DNA of 64,000 nt from Enoplolaimus lenunculus. Lineage: Eukaryota > Nematoda > Enoplea > Enoplida > Thoracostomopsidae. The stretch lies in assembly GCA_030248215.1 (NCBI GenBank), contig JASANG010002536.1, forward strand, positions 84,916-148,915, in the 5' to 3' direction. Positions 1 through 10,569 of this stretch are shown here, in pieces (within the stretch, counting starts at the first letter, position 1; each line of letters starts with the position of its first letter). Below the pieces are notes generated by a model. The model did not search any database, was not told the origin of the DNA, and saw only the letters and a program-made list of their open reading frames with translations. A program made the translations under genes and the position numbers.

Positions 1-1262
1 AAACAGATAATTTTTGCTAAATTATGCAAAACTATTAACACTCATAAATCTTCGCTCGTTTCGTCTATATTCTTAATTAGATCGTAGACACGTTCGGACA
101 TAGTAAGTTCAACGTGACTATATGCGGTTTCAGTTTGCGGGGGATACCAATTGTAATCACCAATCCTTGAATCAATATACCGTCGTACTCCATAAAAAGT
201 AACTCCAGTGCGCGCAAAAAAATTGCTGTTCCAATTTTAAACCCAACCTCAGTAAAACTGGTAGCACAAGAAACTTGACCCCAAGCGTCGAATGACCACT
301 AACGTCAAGATATTCAAAATTTCAATCGCACAACTTCAACCTTGCGACTTGGGTGGCCCATCAAACATCATTTCTAGAAACTCTCATCCTAACCTTCTAT
401 TTGAACTTTGAGTTGTAAAATTTCATCCTTTTTGGGGACAATATCACAAGTGAAGTTGTAAACTGTAAATTCAATTTTCGATAAGAGGGACAATATCATT
501 TAATTGCTAAACGTTATGCTTCTCTTTCAATTTCCACTTTGGTAATTGAAGTGTCAAGGCAAAGCGGAAATTGAATTTGGAAAATGGCGCAATTTCCCAT
601 TGCCCTTGTTTAAAAAAGCGCTAGTGGTAAATTGAAGATCAAATAATGCTATCAATTAACTACTTGAGTTTGAAAAATCGATAGCTGTGGGAAATTGAAA
701 CAGTTTTGAAATTCCATTTCCTTTTTGAAGCGTTTTTCAAAACCGTACCTGGAAATGGTTGCGTCAATTTTCCACACGGCGGGCACACATTAAAATGGAT
801 GACGCATTATATGCCATAACGTTATGAATTATTGTGTTAGATACCCAGTTTAACACTACCCTGAGCTAACGGCAAATTTAAATTGAAATTTTAGCTGTAA
901 TTGAACAGTGTTTAGCCAGAGTACCGCTTTACGTTATTAAAATTTAGCTAAACTAATCAATTTAAAAAATGCATAGTTTAAATCAAGTATGGACAAAGGC
1001 GTAGGCTTAGGTTTAGAGTTAGAAACCCAGTCTGCTTTTATGTGTTATAGAAGCACCGAAAATTCTATTATTTTCACGCTCAAAATTAAATATAAAATGC
1101 TTATATCTCGCAATTTTACATTACAGATGTTCAAAATGAAATAAAAAATTACAAATTTTATCCAAAATCTTGAAAATTTTGGTGCAACCGCCATTTTTCC
1201 TTTAAAAACCCAATGAATATTTGCACGTCCCAATTGTGTTGGCAGAAAAATAAATTATCATT
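1..1262. other. AT-rich intergenic stretch, no gene seen
   Basis: I see no coding pattern, splice-bounded exon or RNA gene here. The sequence is AT-rich with imperfect repeats of motifs such as AATTGAAATT between about 420 and 780, probably remains of an old transposon. The few short reading frames have no coding character. Confidence 0.5.
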
Positions 1263-1270
1263 GAAACTTG

Positions 1271-1498
1271 GTCAGTTGTTACTTTTAGGGCCGTAACGGT
1301 AGGTTAAGCGTATTCCTAAACCTAAGCATTGGCCGATATTACTTTTAGGGCTGTAACAGTAGGTTAAGCGCATTCCTAAATCTAAGCCTAAGTCTAAGTC
1401 TAAGCCTAAACCTAAGCAAAATAATGTAGTCAAGAATGTAAGCCCACTCTTTTACAAAGACACCAGAAACCGGGATGGCCCTAAACGTAAGATGGGCC
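1271..1498 (+). mobile_element. hAT-like MITE with TTAGGC-type array, left end duplicated
   Basis: This is one of a family of 140-230 bp elements found every few kb in the left 54 kb. The family ends are close to GGCCCATGTTACTTTAAGGG and its inverse. Next to one end lies an ATTAAGCRTATTCC-like stretch followed by degenerate CCTAAG/CTTAGG hexamers. This copy is flanked by GAAACTTG at 1263-1270 and GAAACTTT at 1499-1506, a 7/8 match, and 8-bp target duplications are typical of the hAT superfamily. The left terminal segment occurs twice (from about 1271 and from about 1331), so an internal duplication enlarged the element. No transposase is encoded. Confidence 0.7.
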
Positions 1499-2164
1499 GA
1501 AACTTTTATACTTCAATATCTGTTTTCAGTTTCCATTTCATTAATTTCGATCGCTAACCCGTTCTGTTTCCGAGTCCGTTATTTTATTATTCTGTTTGTA
1601 TTTGGCCAATACCCATACTTTGATGTACATAGCAATTATTGAAGCAATCAGCACAGTATAAGCAAGCGTCACAGTTGTCAAATCGTATTTACGTTTTACC
1701 CCAAAGCACAATATTGCAACTGAAAGTTTACCTTTGTTTATTTTTTCAACTAAAATTAACCTTGTCCAGAAACTTAATAACAAGCAAAGTACAGTTTTGC
1801 AAAAAATGCTACAGTTGAAAACAGACAGGACTGCTTTCAATTGTTTTCAGAAAATTATTTTTAAAGAACCTTTTATCTAAAATATATACATTCCATGTGT
1901 CTGAAAGAAGTTTTTTGTAGTTTCAACATTATGCGCAGTTTTTAACTCTAAACAGCATTAAAACCGACAACACTACGCCCAGCATTTAGCGCTTAAATAT
2001 AGCCCAAAGTGAATTTTGTTAAGATTGTTGATTAATTACATTTTACAATTGCGTCCGTTTATCGCTGTAAAAACTGAGAAAAACCGCAAGACAGAACTAT
2101 ACTTTTTTTACTTTAATGGCCGAATTAGTTTTTCAAATATTTTTTAAACCAAATAATTTTTGTT

Positions 2165-2435
2165 TTAACCCCTTCTTACATTGAGTTGCCTGTAGGCAAC
2201 TCAGCGCAGTGTATATACGTTAAATAGTACATATCGCATTGTGTTTAACAATTGCAACACGTATACATAGTACTAAATCACCACAAGATGTGAGAGCCCC
2301 CTCGGGCTCGAGCGTCAAGCTCCTATAGCTGAGTGGTGATGGTATACGCCTCCCACTCCAGTCACTGGAGTTCGAATCCTAGCATAATAGTAGGTCTCAG
2401 GGGAAATAGAAAATATTCATGTGAGAAAGGGTTAA
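2165..2435 (+). mobile_element. TTAA-flanked MITE with a tRNA-like core, copy 1
   Basis: The element lies between two TTAA tetranucleotides (2165-2168 and 2432-2435). Its inverted ends read TTAACCCCTTCTTACAT and, on the other strand, TTAACCCTTTCTCACATG. TTAA targets and CCC-starting ends are the hallmark of piggyBac-type transposons. Inside, at about 2320-2395, is a tRNA-like segment on the plus strand: an A box TAGCTGAGTGG matching the consensus, and a B box AGTTCGAATCC about 43 nt later, which is normal tRNA spacing. Between them GCCTCCCAC resembles a Gly-CCC anticodon arm. The acceptor stem does not pair well, so this is not a working tRNA gene. A Pol III promoter inside a TIR element is unusual. 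Confidence 0.75.
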
Positions 2436-2489
2436 GCGAAGAATTTTCAGTTTACTATCTTTAAGCGAAGAATTTTCAGTTTCCTATCT

Positions 2490-2760
2490 ATAACCCCTTC
2501 TCACATTGAGTTGCCTGTAGGCAACTCAGCACAGTGTATATACGTTAAATAGTATATATCGCACCGTGTTTAACAATTGCAACACGTATACATAGTACTA
2601 ATTCACCACAGGACGTGACAGCCCCCTCGGACTCGAGCGTCAAGCTCCTATAGCTAAGTGGTGATGTTATACGCCTCCCACTCCAGCCACTGGAGTTCGA
2701 ATCCTAGCATAAAAGTAGGTCTCAAGGGAAATAGAAAATATTCATGTGAGAAAGGGTTAA
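2490..2760 (+). mobile_element. TTAA-flanked MITE with a tRNA-like core, copy 2
   Basis: Second copy in the same orientation, nearly identical to the one 55 bp upstream, with the same A and B boxes. It ends in TTAA at 2757-2760, but its left target reads ATAA. The 55 bp between the copies is itself a direct duplication of a GCGAAGAATTTTCAGTTT unit (2436 and 2465). The pair therefore probably arose by tandem duplication of element plus flank, not by two insertions. Confidence 0.72.
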
Positions 2761-2827
2761 TTTTAGAAATATTCGATTTTGAATAGATCATTTGAGAAAA
2801 ATTATCTTGAGTTAAGAGTATTGTCTC

Positions 2828-3035
2828 GGCCCATGTACTTCTATAGCCGTCCCGCCCGTGTTAAGACTATAAAAGAATAGGCTAAGATTTTATACTATTT
2901 TTTGCTTAAAGTGTTAGGCTTAGGCCATGCTTTGGTTTAGACTTCTCTGAAAGCTTACGATTAGTGATTCGGCTTACATTTAAGGCTCACGCAAAGAATT
3001 AAACCTAAACACAAGCCTAATCGTAAGCCAAAATA
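2828..3035 (-). mobile_element. hAT-like MITE, right part unclear
   Basis: The left end GGCCCATGTACTTCTATAGC matches the family terminus and is followed by AGACTATTTTTTGC-like and TTAGGC-like motifs in the usual order for the reverse orientation. A recognisable opposite end is missing before the larger element that starts at 3060, so the copy is truncated or rearranged. Confidence 0.45.
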
Positions 3036-3059
3036 TAATATTTTAACACTCCGATTCAT

Positions 3060-5153
3060 TGCCTTTCTATAAAACAGGGGCTTAAAGTTTTTAGGGTGGA
3101 AAACTTATGACCGTGAGTGCATGGCAGCCACTCCTGTATGACGGCTAGGAAGTCCGCTGGTTTGGTAGGAAAAATCACAAACATAAAGTTTGCCTGGGAA
3201 AACTGGAAAGGTGGAAAATTCATAAGCCTGGATAATCCCTGGCTCGGTAGGGAAAATCTACAGTGCAAAGTGTGTTTGGAAATCGGGAACAGGGGAAAAT
3301 TTAAACGCTTAGATTATGGCTGGGTTTGTGGGGAAAATCTGAAGCATAAGTTTTCTTTGCAATTCTGGAAATGTGGAAAATCTAATATGTATAGGTTTCT
3401 CCTGGTTAGGTAGGGAAAGTGTGAAGGAAGATTCTGTTTGGAAAACGGGAAAAAGGGAAAGTTTAAACGCCTATGATTTTCTCTGGATTAGTACGTAAAA
3501 CCTGAACTATAGGTGTGAAAAGTTGAAAATTTAAAACGTATAGAATTCAGGCACTTTTCTAGTTTCCTCCCACAATGGATAAGTTCCCCCGATACAATAT
3601 TTCACGTATATTAAAACAAATTGTGAGACCCCGCTGCGATTTGAAGAGATACCGAACCTCCCTTCTCCCACAATAGAAAGCTTCCCCCGCCACAATCTTT
3701 CACATTTATTTAGACAAATTGTGGGACCCCCCACTTAGCGATTTGAAATGATTCTAAGCAGGATGAGCACCAAACTGTTCAAAACTAATAATAAAATGCT
3801 CAGTGCAGCGGGCTTGGGGGGTGGCAGCCCCCCCATCCTGCTAGGTATTCCTTCAAATCGCAGGGGATGCAGGGGGCGTCAGCCCCCTGAGGACCATAAC
3901 GTAAAATTGACAATAACTTTTCGCACTAGAAGCTAGATTTAAAACTGGAAACATAACATTTTATGTTACCATTGAAATAGTTACTTCCCCTCTACATTTG
4001 CTTAGTGGCAACGAAAAACTACAAAATTTCAGGAATTCAAACCCCTTGATAATCTAGGTCTCGTGGGGTAAATTTGAAGCGTAAAATTTGTTTGGAAAAC
4101 GGAAAAGTGGAAAATTAAAACGCCTAAATTTTAATGGCTTGGTAGAGAAAATCCAAAACGTAGTTCTCCTGTATGACAGCTAATTCCGCTGGTTTGGTGA
4201 GAACAACCACGAGCATAATTTTGGCTGGAAAAACTTAGACGTTTAAATTTGCTACTTTCCCCGTTTTAAACAAAACTTACGCTTCACAATTTTTCTACCT
4301 AACCAAGGAAACCTATAAGTTTTAAATATGCCACTTTTCCCGTTTTTCAAACAAAACCTACGGTTCATATTTTCCATGCCTATACCAGGAAAAACCTATG
4401 TATTATTGAATTTTCACTTTTCCTGTTTTCCAAGCAAAACCTTCTCTTCAGATTTTTCCTCCCAACCAAGGGAAAAGCTAGGTGTGGAAATTTTCTACTT
4501 TTCCCGTTTACAAAACAACCTACGCTTCGGAGTTTTATTATCTAAGCACTGAAAACCTATACGTTTTAAATTTTCCACTTTTCCTGCTTTTTCAAACAGA
4601 ACCTTCGCTTCAGATTTTTCCTGCCATGGAAGGGAAAATCGATGTGTTTAAATTTTCCACTTTTCTCGTTTTCCACACAAAACCTACGCTTCTGATTTTT
4701 GATCTCAAACCACGTGAAAACAAGCGTTCAGATTCCGCTTTTCCCGTTTTCCGAACCTCGCCTACACCTATAACTTTCCCTACCAACCAAAAGGAATCAC
4801 ATACCGAGGCTTGAATTTTCCACTTTTCCCATTTTCCGAACCGAACCACACATCCCAATTTTCAAACCAGACCAACCTAACAGTTCCTTCTTTACCAGAC
4901 CTAAAAACCTACTTTTAACTTTTTCACTTTTCCTGGTTTTCGAACGTCGCCTACACACCTCTAACTTTCCCTACCAAACTAGGGAATATTCAGGCGTCTG
5001 AATTTTCCACTTGTCCGAGCCAAAATTATGCATGTGATTTTTCCTACCAAAACAGCTAAATTCTCAGCCGTTATACAGGAGTGGCTGCGCTGCACTCCTG
5101 GTTATAAGTATTCCGCCTTGGAAAATGGGAAACACTGTGCTATACATTGGGCC
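3060..5153. mobile_element. 2.1 kb hAT-like non-autonomous element built from inverted arrays
   Basis: Left flank CGATTCAT (3052-3059) and right flank CGATTTAT (5154-5161) form a 7/8 target duplication. The outer ends (TTTCTATAAAACAGG on the left, the inverse of TGTGCTATACATTGGGCC on the right) match the ends of the small TTAGGC-bearing MITEs. The arms are long inverted repeats: a segment with GCAGCCACTCCTGTAT near 3120 recurs inverted near 5080. Each arm contains several ~100 bp units with a GGAAAACGGGAAAAGTGGAA core, in one orientation at 3180-4170 and inverted at 4240-4990. The centre (3560-3745) holds two copies of a unit with CCCACAAT and ACAAATTGTG. No transposase frame is visible. The short reading frames here are by-products of the repeat. 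Confidence 0.65.
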
Positions 5154-5161
5154 CGATTTAT

Positions 5162-5820
5162 TATGTGCCGGGGAATTTTTTTAATTTTTTGTGGGAAAGT
5201 AAAAGTAAACAAATAAATTGAAATTTAACAAAAAATCAGTGGATTATTTCAAAATACGTTTGATAAACGGGACTTGCATGCTTGTTCCTTCATTTCCTTA
5301 AAGCTAAGTGCGATTTAGTCTCAGAACTCTTAAAATACCGCTAATGATATAGTCAGAAAGCTATATTTGTGGTACTAAACCATGATATATTAGTGTATTT
5401 TTCAGTTTCTTTGTTATTTTATGGTAGGTTTAGAAGATAAAAACATTAGACTACTGTTATTGCAGTGTTGTATCACGGACAATAAAAAAGCACGTTTGTC
5501 TGTGTATGCAAATGGTAAACATTTTTTTGGGGGGGGGAATGTTGAGTCGTTCTAACAAAAGTGGGTAAAATCTTAAAAGCCAATTTGTGGCATTATACAA
5601 GCTGAAGAAAAACACCCTTTTTGTCTTGAGAAACTGTAGGTTCGAGTTTGCTCTGAAAACATTTTTTTCACAATTAAATTTTTATTTCTTAATTTTTACG
5701 CCACAAGTTAACAATTTCTTACTGTAGCTTTTACCGTTTTCATAACCATAACATCGTAAAGTTTTTCGATATGAAATATTAATAGCGCGCCTGTTCAGTA
5801 CAAGTTCACCCAGAACGTTC
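5162..5820. other. AT-rich intergenic stretch, no gene seen
   Basis: No supported coding sequence. A G run of nine bases lies at about 5530-5538. Confidence 0.4.
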
Positions 5821-5828
5821 GAGCTGCC

Positions 5829-6026
5829 GATCCATGTATAAAACACGGCCGGAACAGTAGTATAAGACTATATGCTAAGCCTAAGCCTAAGCCTAAGCCT
5901 AGGCGTATGGATGAGCCTACTCCTAAGACTAAGCCTAAGCCTAAGCAAAAAAAATAGTCTAAAGCTTAAACTGACTCTATTATAGCCCCTCCGAAAAACG
6001 ATCCGGCCCTGTTCTCCACATGGGCC
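5829..6026 (+). mobile_element. hAT-like MITE with perfect 8-bp target duplication
   Basis: GAGCTGCC flanks both sides (5821-5828 and 6027-6034). The ends GATCCATGTATAAAACACGG and the inverse of CCTGTTCTCCACATGGGCC are inverted repeats. The interior starts with GGAACAGTAGTATAAG, then carries an array of CCTAAG hexamers (about 5875-5945), then ATAGTCTAAAGCTTAA. This copy and the one at 8036 best define the family limits. Confidence 0.85.
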
Positions 6027-6035
6027 GAGCTGCCT

Positions 6036-6160
6036 GGTAGTTCAGAGTCAAGCACCAATAGCTCATCTTTACCTCAGCGTTCCATCTTCGATTCCGACCG
6101 TAAGGAATATAATTATTTGAATTCGTAAAATTCATGCGAGAAATGGATAAATGTATTACG
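6036..6160 (+). mobile_element. degenerate fragment of the TTAA/tRNA-like MITE
   Basis: A B-box-like TTCGATTCCGACC at about 6087 is followed by ATTCATGCGAGAAATGG, matching the right half of the elements at 2165 and 48670 with many differences. Only the right part is recognisable. Confidence 0.4.
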
Positions 6161-6164
6161 TTAT

Positions 6165-7348
6165 CCATGTACTCAACTACGCATATGAAGTCGAATATAA
6201 TGAAAATAATTTCATTTTGCTTAATATTCATGGTCACACTATATAACGTGTCATGGAACGAGTTTTTTTTTGCTTGTTGCCGTAAAATATTGTTGTTTGA
6301 ATTTGATTTAAGAGCTACTTTGATATTTAATAACGACTGCTACCATGCTGAGTGCGACTATAATACTCGCTCATGAGTATAGTTTCATCATGAGACCACA
6401 TTTTAGAAGGCTGTGTTGGTTGAAAAATTGAATATTATGGTGTGGTTAAAAGTGTTTTATAACTTCCTACATAAAAATATCAAACACGCTATCGCAGGAT
6501 AGCTAAGGCTAATGATTTGTTTTATACCTACAAAAGTGAAGGAAAAACACTGACACTCAGGGCGTTAAAATAGTTTTTGACCACTCAATCTAGGGCACGA
6601 AATAGACCTCCTAAATTGATTCCGAACATCGGAGACTACCGTTGAGAATCCAAAGATCAGAGATTGTGTACGCTGGGGTGGGGTCCCCCCTCAAAATTGC
6701 TGGGTGATGGCCCCTTGCGATGATCAAAATATTTTTCAAATTTTTTTGTTTAAAATCTGGTTAAGGTGGAGGCTCTCTTTTGGATGAGGCGACCCAAAAT
6801 ATGGGAGGTGGCTGCTTCTGCTCTGCTTTTCAACCTTGCCTGTTTTAATCGAACACGCGGATGATCTCTGATCGCCGAGTTATAAATGTATGATGTGTAG
6901 TGCCACCCATCCTACTTTTGCACTATATGTCAGCTTACCACGCTGATATAATGTACTGGACATATCTAGTTTAAGCATTTGTTGTCCGTTCAACAGGGCG
7001 AAAAATTAGCCAAATAGCAATCAAAAACGACACCAGTGCGTAGGCTAAATAGAGTCGGAAGCATCAGACATCATGTTTTCGCCACGAATGGGTTATATAA
7101 AACAGTGACATCCCTCAGATGGAGAGAAAAGATACAACACCTCTAGGGAGGCACCTAAACACCCGTCTGGTTTAAAAAATTGCGTCTGGCAAAAAACCAA
7201 CAAAACACCGTCCTCATCTTCTATTGCCAGTGGCATCATTTGCAACAAGCAAGATAGAAATAAATCAAACCTTTGAAAAAACCCTATGACATCCCAGTGA
7301 ATTGAATAATGAGACGTTTAAGTAGATCACCAGGTTAACATTGTTATT
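6165..7348. other. intergenic stretch, no gene seen
   Basis: No reading frame here shows coding character. The stretch at about 6670-6830 has short C and G runs common in the degraded repeats of this window. Confidence 0.4.
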
Positions 7349-7356
7349 AATCCGTT

Positions 7357-7543
7357 GTCAAAAATATAGAACTGGGCAGTAACAGTGGTATAAGTATGTT
7401 CGAAACCTTAACCAAAAGCATAAAGTATGAGCTTATTTCTAAGCATGAGGTATAAGCCTAAGCAAAAAATTAATCCCAACCTTAAGCTTATTCAATTTAC
7501 AATCCAGCAGAAATACATTCCGCCCTTGATCTTTACATGGGCC
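7357..7543 (+). mobile_element. hAT-like MITE, old copy
   Basis: It ends CTTTACATGGGCC and begins with a degraded terminus followed by GGGCAGTAACAGTGGTATAAG. Internal hexamers are few. The proposed flanks AATCCGTT and AGCACGTT match at 5 of 8 positions, in keeping with age. Confidence 0.55.
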
Positions 7544-8035
7544 AGCACGTTAATTATTACACATTTCGCCTACAACTATAGCACTGTATATGCAGCAACA
7601 ATATTTTATTGGATTGTGCAAAAAAAGTACAGCGGAAGATAAATTTAATTTAAATTTTTGTCATTGGTCAAGTACAATTTTTTCGCTAAATATACCGATA
7701 TTTGAAAAACAATTAACGAACCCAAGTGGGTATAACTACACCCCTCCCCCCCTGCACATATCTGCCAGCGGCCATGGTTATCAAACCACATGTACTTGTG
7801 GAAGAAATAGCCATATTTTAGCGTTTCTACTGTTGCATCACGACGCATTAGATTTCTGATAGTGAAAACGGTTTTGAGTACAAGGCAGGTTTGATTCATT
7901 ATTGGTTTTATTTTCAAAATGCTCTGTGTAGACGCAGCTAAAATACTCTATTTAGATACAGCGGAGACAAGATTATACAAATTTGGGCATCTTGTTCGCT
8001 TTTTGCCTACACAGGCCTGCGTGTTTAGGCTAAGG

Positions 8036-8242
8036 GGCCATTGTAAATAACAGGTGCGGAACAGTATTATAAGCATATTCCTAAGCCTAGGTTTAAGCCA
8101 AAGCCTAAGCGTAAACGTAAGAATGGAGCATATTCGATAGCCTAAGCCTAAACCTAAGCCAAGCAAAAAATAGTCTAAATGTTAAGCTTACTCTGTTCTA
8201 GTCTTACAGAAAAACGTTCCGCACCTAATCGTTACATGGGCC
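8036..8242 (+). mobile_element. hAT-like MITE with perfect 8-bp target duplication
   Basis: GGCTAAGG lies on both sides (8028-8035 and 8243-8250). The ends are GGCCATTGTAAATAACAGG and GTTACATGGGCC. The interior holds GGAACAGTATTATAAGC, CCTAAG-type hexamers from about 8080 to 8165, and AAAAATAGTCTAAATG. More TTAGGC-like hexamers continue just outside to the right (8250-8420). Confidence 0.85.
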
Positions 8243-8250
8243 GGCTAAGG

Positions 8251-9085
8251 CAGAGGCTTAGGTTTTGGAAAACGCTTTCCTAAAACCTAAGTCTAAAGCC
8301 CAAAGCATTGCCTGACAATTTTCTTATGTCTAAGTCTGAGAATGAGCGTAAGCCTAAGCTTTAGTCTTTTACAGCCCTAATATGTTTATTTCGGCAGTGG
8401 TGTTTGGTCTGTGAATAGAGGTCCGGACAAGATGCCATATAGGATTTGTTACCAGCTTGTGTAGCATGTGAGAAAATTTATTTAGACTTTAGATTTTTAT
8501 AGGTGAATTAGATTTAACGCAGGAAAAGGGTGTGGATTCTGGGTAGAATTGATTCAGCATAGGTTTCATTTTTAAAACGTTCTATGTACCAGCGGTAAAG
8601 TAAAAACATATATACTATTAATTTATTTATATCGGCAATGCATTTTGTTTGTGGAACAGGGGCGTACGTACCCATGATTACATTTCGGGTGTGTCGCGAC
8701 GAGCAAGCTGAGCTAGCGACAAAATTTTTTTGTCTTTAGACATCATATTCTCAAACGCGTATAAAACCTATCGCCAGATGGCGACAGGTTTTCAAAATGA
8801 TGCACTCCTGCAATTGCGAATCTCAAAATTGGCACAGTAGGTGGGATGGGGAGGGCAACTACGTCCTTTCGTCACAATATTGTTGTTTGAAAACATAAAA
8901 CTTTCTGTTTTAGCAAATTAAAAACGCCCCAAGTGGGAAGTTTAGCATTTTACTTAAATTTCAAATATCACATTTTGAAGGTTCCAATGAAACTGGCAAA
9001 TGAAAAATTGTTCAATTCGCCTTAAAAATTTACATAAATCGTTTTTTTACTTTAGTTATTCAGATAAATTCGACGCATTTATATA
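8251..9085. other. intergenic stretch with a short hairpin
   Basis: No gene is visible. Near 8768 ACCTATCGCCAGATGGCGACAGG folds on itself and resembles the hairpin of the CACCAGTTGGTGATAGG MITE family seen at 11907. Confidence 0.4.
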
Positions 9086-9093
9086 CACAATGA

Positions 9094-9261
9094 CGCCCTT
9101 GAAAAGAACAAGGGTGAAACATTTTTCTGCACGACAGCGTTAGAGTTTTAGCTTACGATTTAGACTAATTTTTTGCTAAGGCTTACGTTTTGGCTTAGGC
9201 TTAGGTATAGGCATAGAAATATTTATATACTACTGTAACGGTGCTGTTCTATACATTGGCC
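9094..9261 (-). mobile_element. hAT-like MITE
   Basis: Reverse orientation. It contains GTGAAACATTTTTCTGCACG, TTAGACTAATTTTTTGC, a short TTAGGC-like run and the end TTCTATACATTGGCC. Flanks CACAATGA and GACAATGC match at 6 of 8 positions. Confidence 0.65.
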
Positions 9262-9687
9262 GACAATGCAATACCACAAAACATAGGTTAAAAATTACAC
9301 ATTTGAAAATATCACCAACGCACTGCCCTTAATCGTTTTTGAGGCGATTTCCAACCATGTGTGATATGCTAGAAAACACCTCATCGAAAACGGTTAAACC
9401 AGTATATACAACGCTAGATATTTCACCGACTAGACCTACATTACTACAACATATATCAGTTATCAATGTATGAAATCTTTCCCTCTGAAACTGGTCAAAC
9501 CGACCTGGTAACTTTCGAGTTTTCGCTCTACGACAGTCCGTTTTGCATTCTTCATGGTTCAGTATTTTGTTTTCGGTTTGTTCGTGTGTCATTGTCTCAG
9601 CGTGAAACAGTATGTAGACGTGACACTGCACTGCGCTGTAAATTTGGCTCAGTTGATTATTCCACTCTGAAACCGAATTAGTTTTAT

Positions 9688-9958
9688 CTGGTTATTTCCG
9701 AGTTTAACAACAGTAACCATGGACTCGCTCTGAGTTGGTTTAATTCAGTCGTAAATAACTCAGAATGTGTTGAATTATACTTAGAATTCTGAGTTATGAA
9801 AGATCTACCTTTTGAATTAGGTCTTTCCGAAGTCAGAATTCTGAATTGATTGAACTCTTTCTGAGTTTGATTGAACACTTTCTGAGTTAAACAACTCACC
9901 CGAAGTTCAGTCAACTCAGAGCGAGTGAATATTTACTGTTAACTCACAAATAACCAGA
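9688..9958. mobile_element. long-TIR MITE (GGTTATTT.. ends)
   Basis: Left end CTGGTTATTTCCGAGTTTAA and right end TTAACTCACAAATAACCAG are inverted repeats that extend about 50 bp inward through CTCGCTCTGAG/CTCAGAGCGAG. Right-end pieces repeat at 9960-10170 (AACCAGAAATAACGTATT), so further partial copies abut it. No coding sequence. Confidence 0.6.
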
Positions 9959-10244
9959 AATAACTTATTGCCTTTCAGAAGTCTGAATTCTGATTTAATT
10001 GATAATTAAACAACTCACCTGAAATTAAGTCAACTCACACAGAGAGAGAGAGTTAATGTGCGCTGTCATTAATTCCGAAAAACCAGAAATAACGTATTCT
10101 AAGTCAACTCATATAGATTTAATGTATGCTATTATTAACTCAAAAATAACCAGAAATAACGTATTGTCTTTCTCTAAATCTTAGGCTTAGGCTTAATAAT
10201 CTTGGGCTTAGGTTTAGATTTAGGCTTAGGCCAAGGCTTTAGGA

Positions 10245-10565
10245 GCACCCCAACTTCGACCATATTCCGAATTCCCAAAATCCCAAAATCCCGCATTCGA
10301 CCATATCACAAAATCCCAAAATCCCACATTCGACCATATCCTGAAATCCTAAAAACCCCAAATTACCTCCTTCGACCATATCCCTAAATCTAAAATTCCA
10401 CCTTCGACCATGTCCCGAAATCCCAAAACCCCAAAATTCCACCTTCAACGATATTCCGAAATCGCAAAATCCCACTTTCGATCATATCCAGAAATTCCAA
10501 AATACTAAAATCCTAAATTCGACCATATTCCGAAATCCCAAAATCCCCCCTTCGACCATACCTCA
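10245..10565. repeat. minisatellite, unit about 35 bp
   Basis: About nine head-to-tail units carry TTCGACCATAT followed by CCGAAATCCCAAAATCCC, with small differences between units. The reading frames crossing it are periodic by-products. Confidence 0.8.
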
Positions 10566-10569
10566 AAGT

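Noticed and set aside
1541-1840. 99-codon minus-strand frame with one hydrophobic segment
   Set aside because: No splice context, homology or neighbours support it.
2318-2396. A functional tRNA-Gly gene
   Set aside because: The boxes are good, but the acceptor and T stems pair poorly and the segment is repeated as part of a transposon.
5875-5950. A chromosome end or fusion scar from TTAGGC repeats
   Set aside because: The arrays are short, degenerate and lie at a fixed place inside transposon copies with target duplications.
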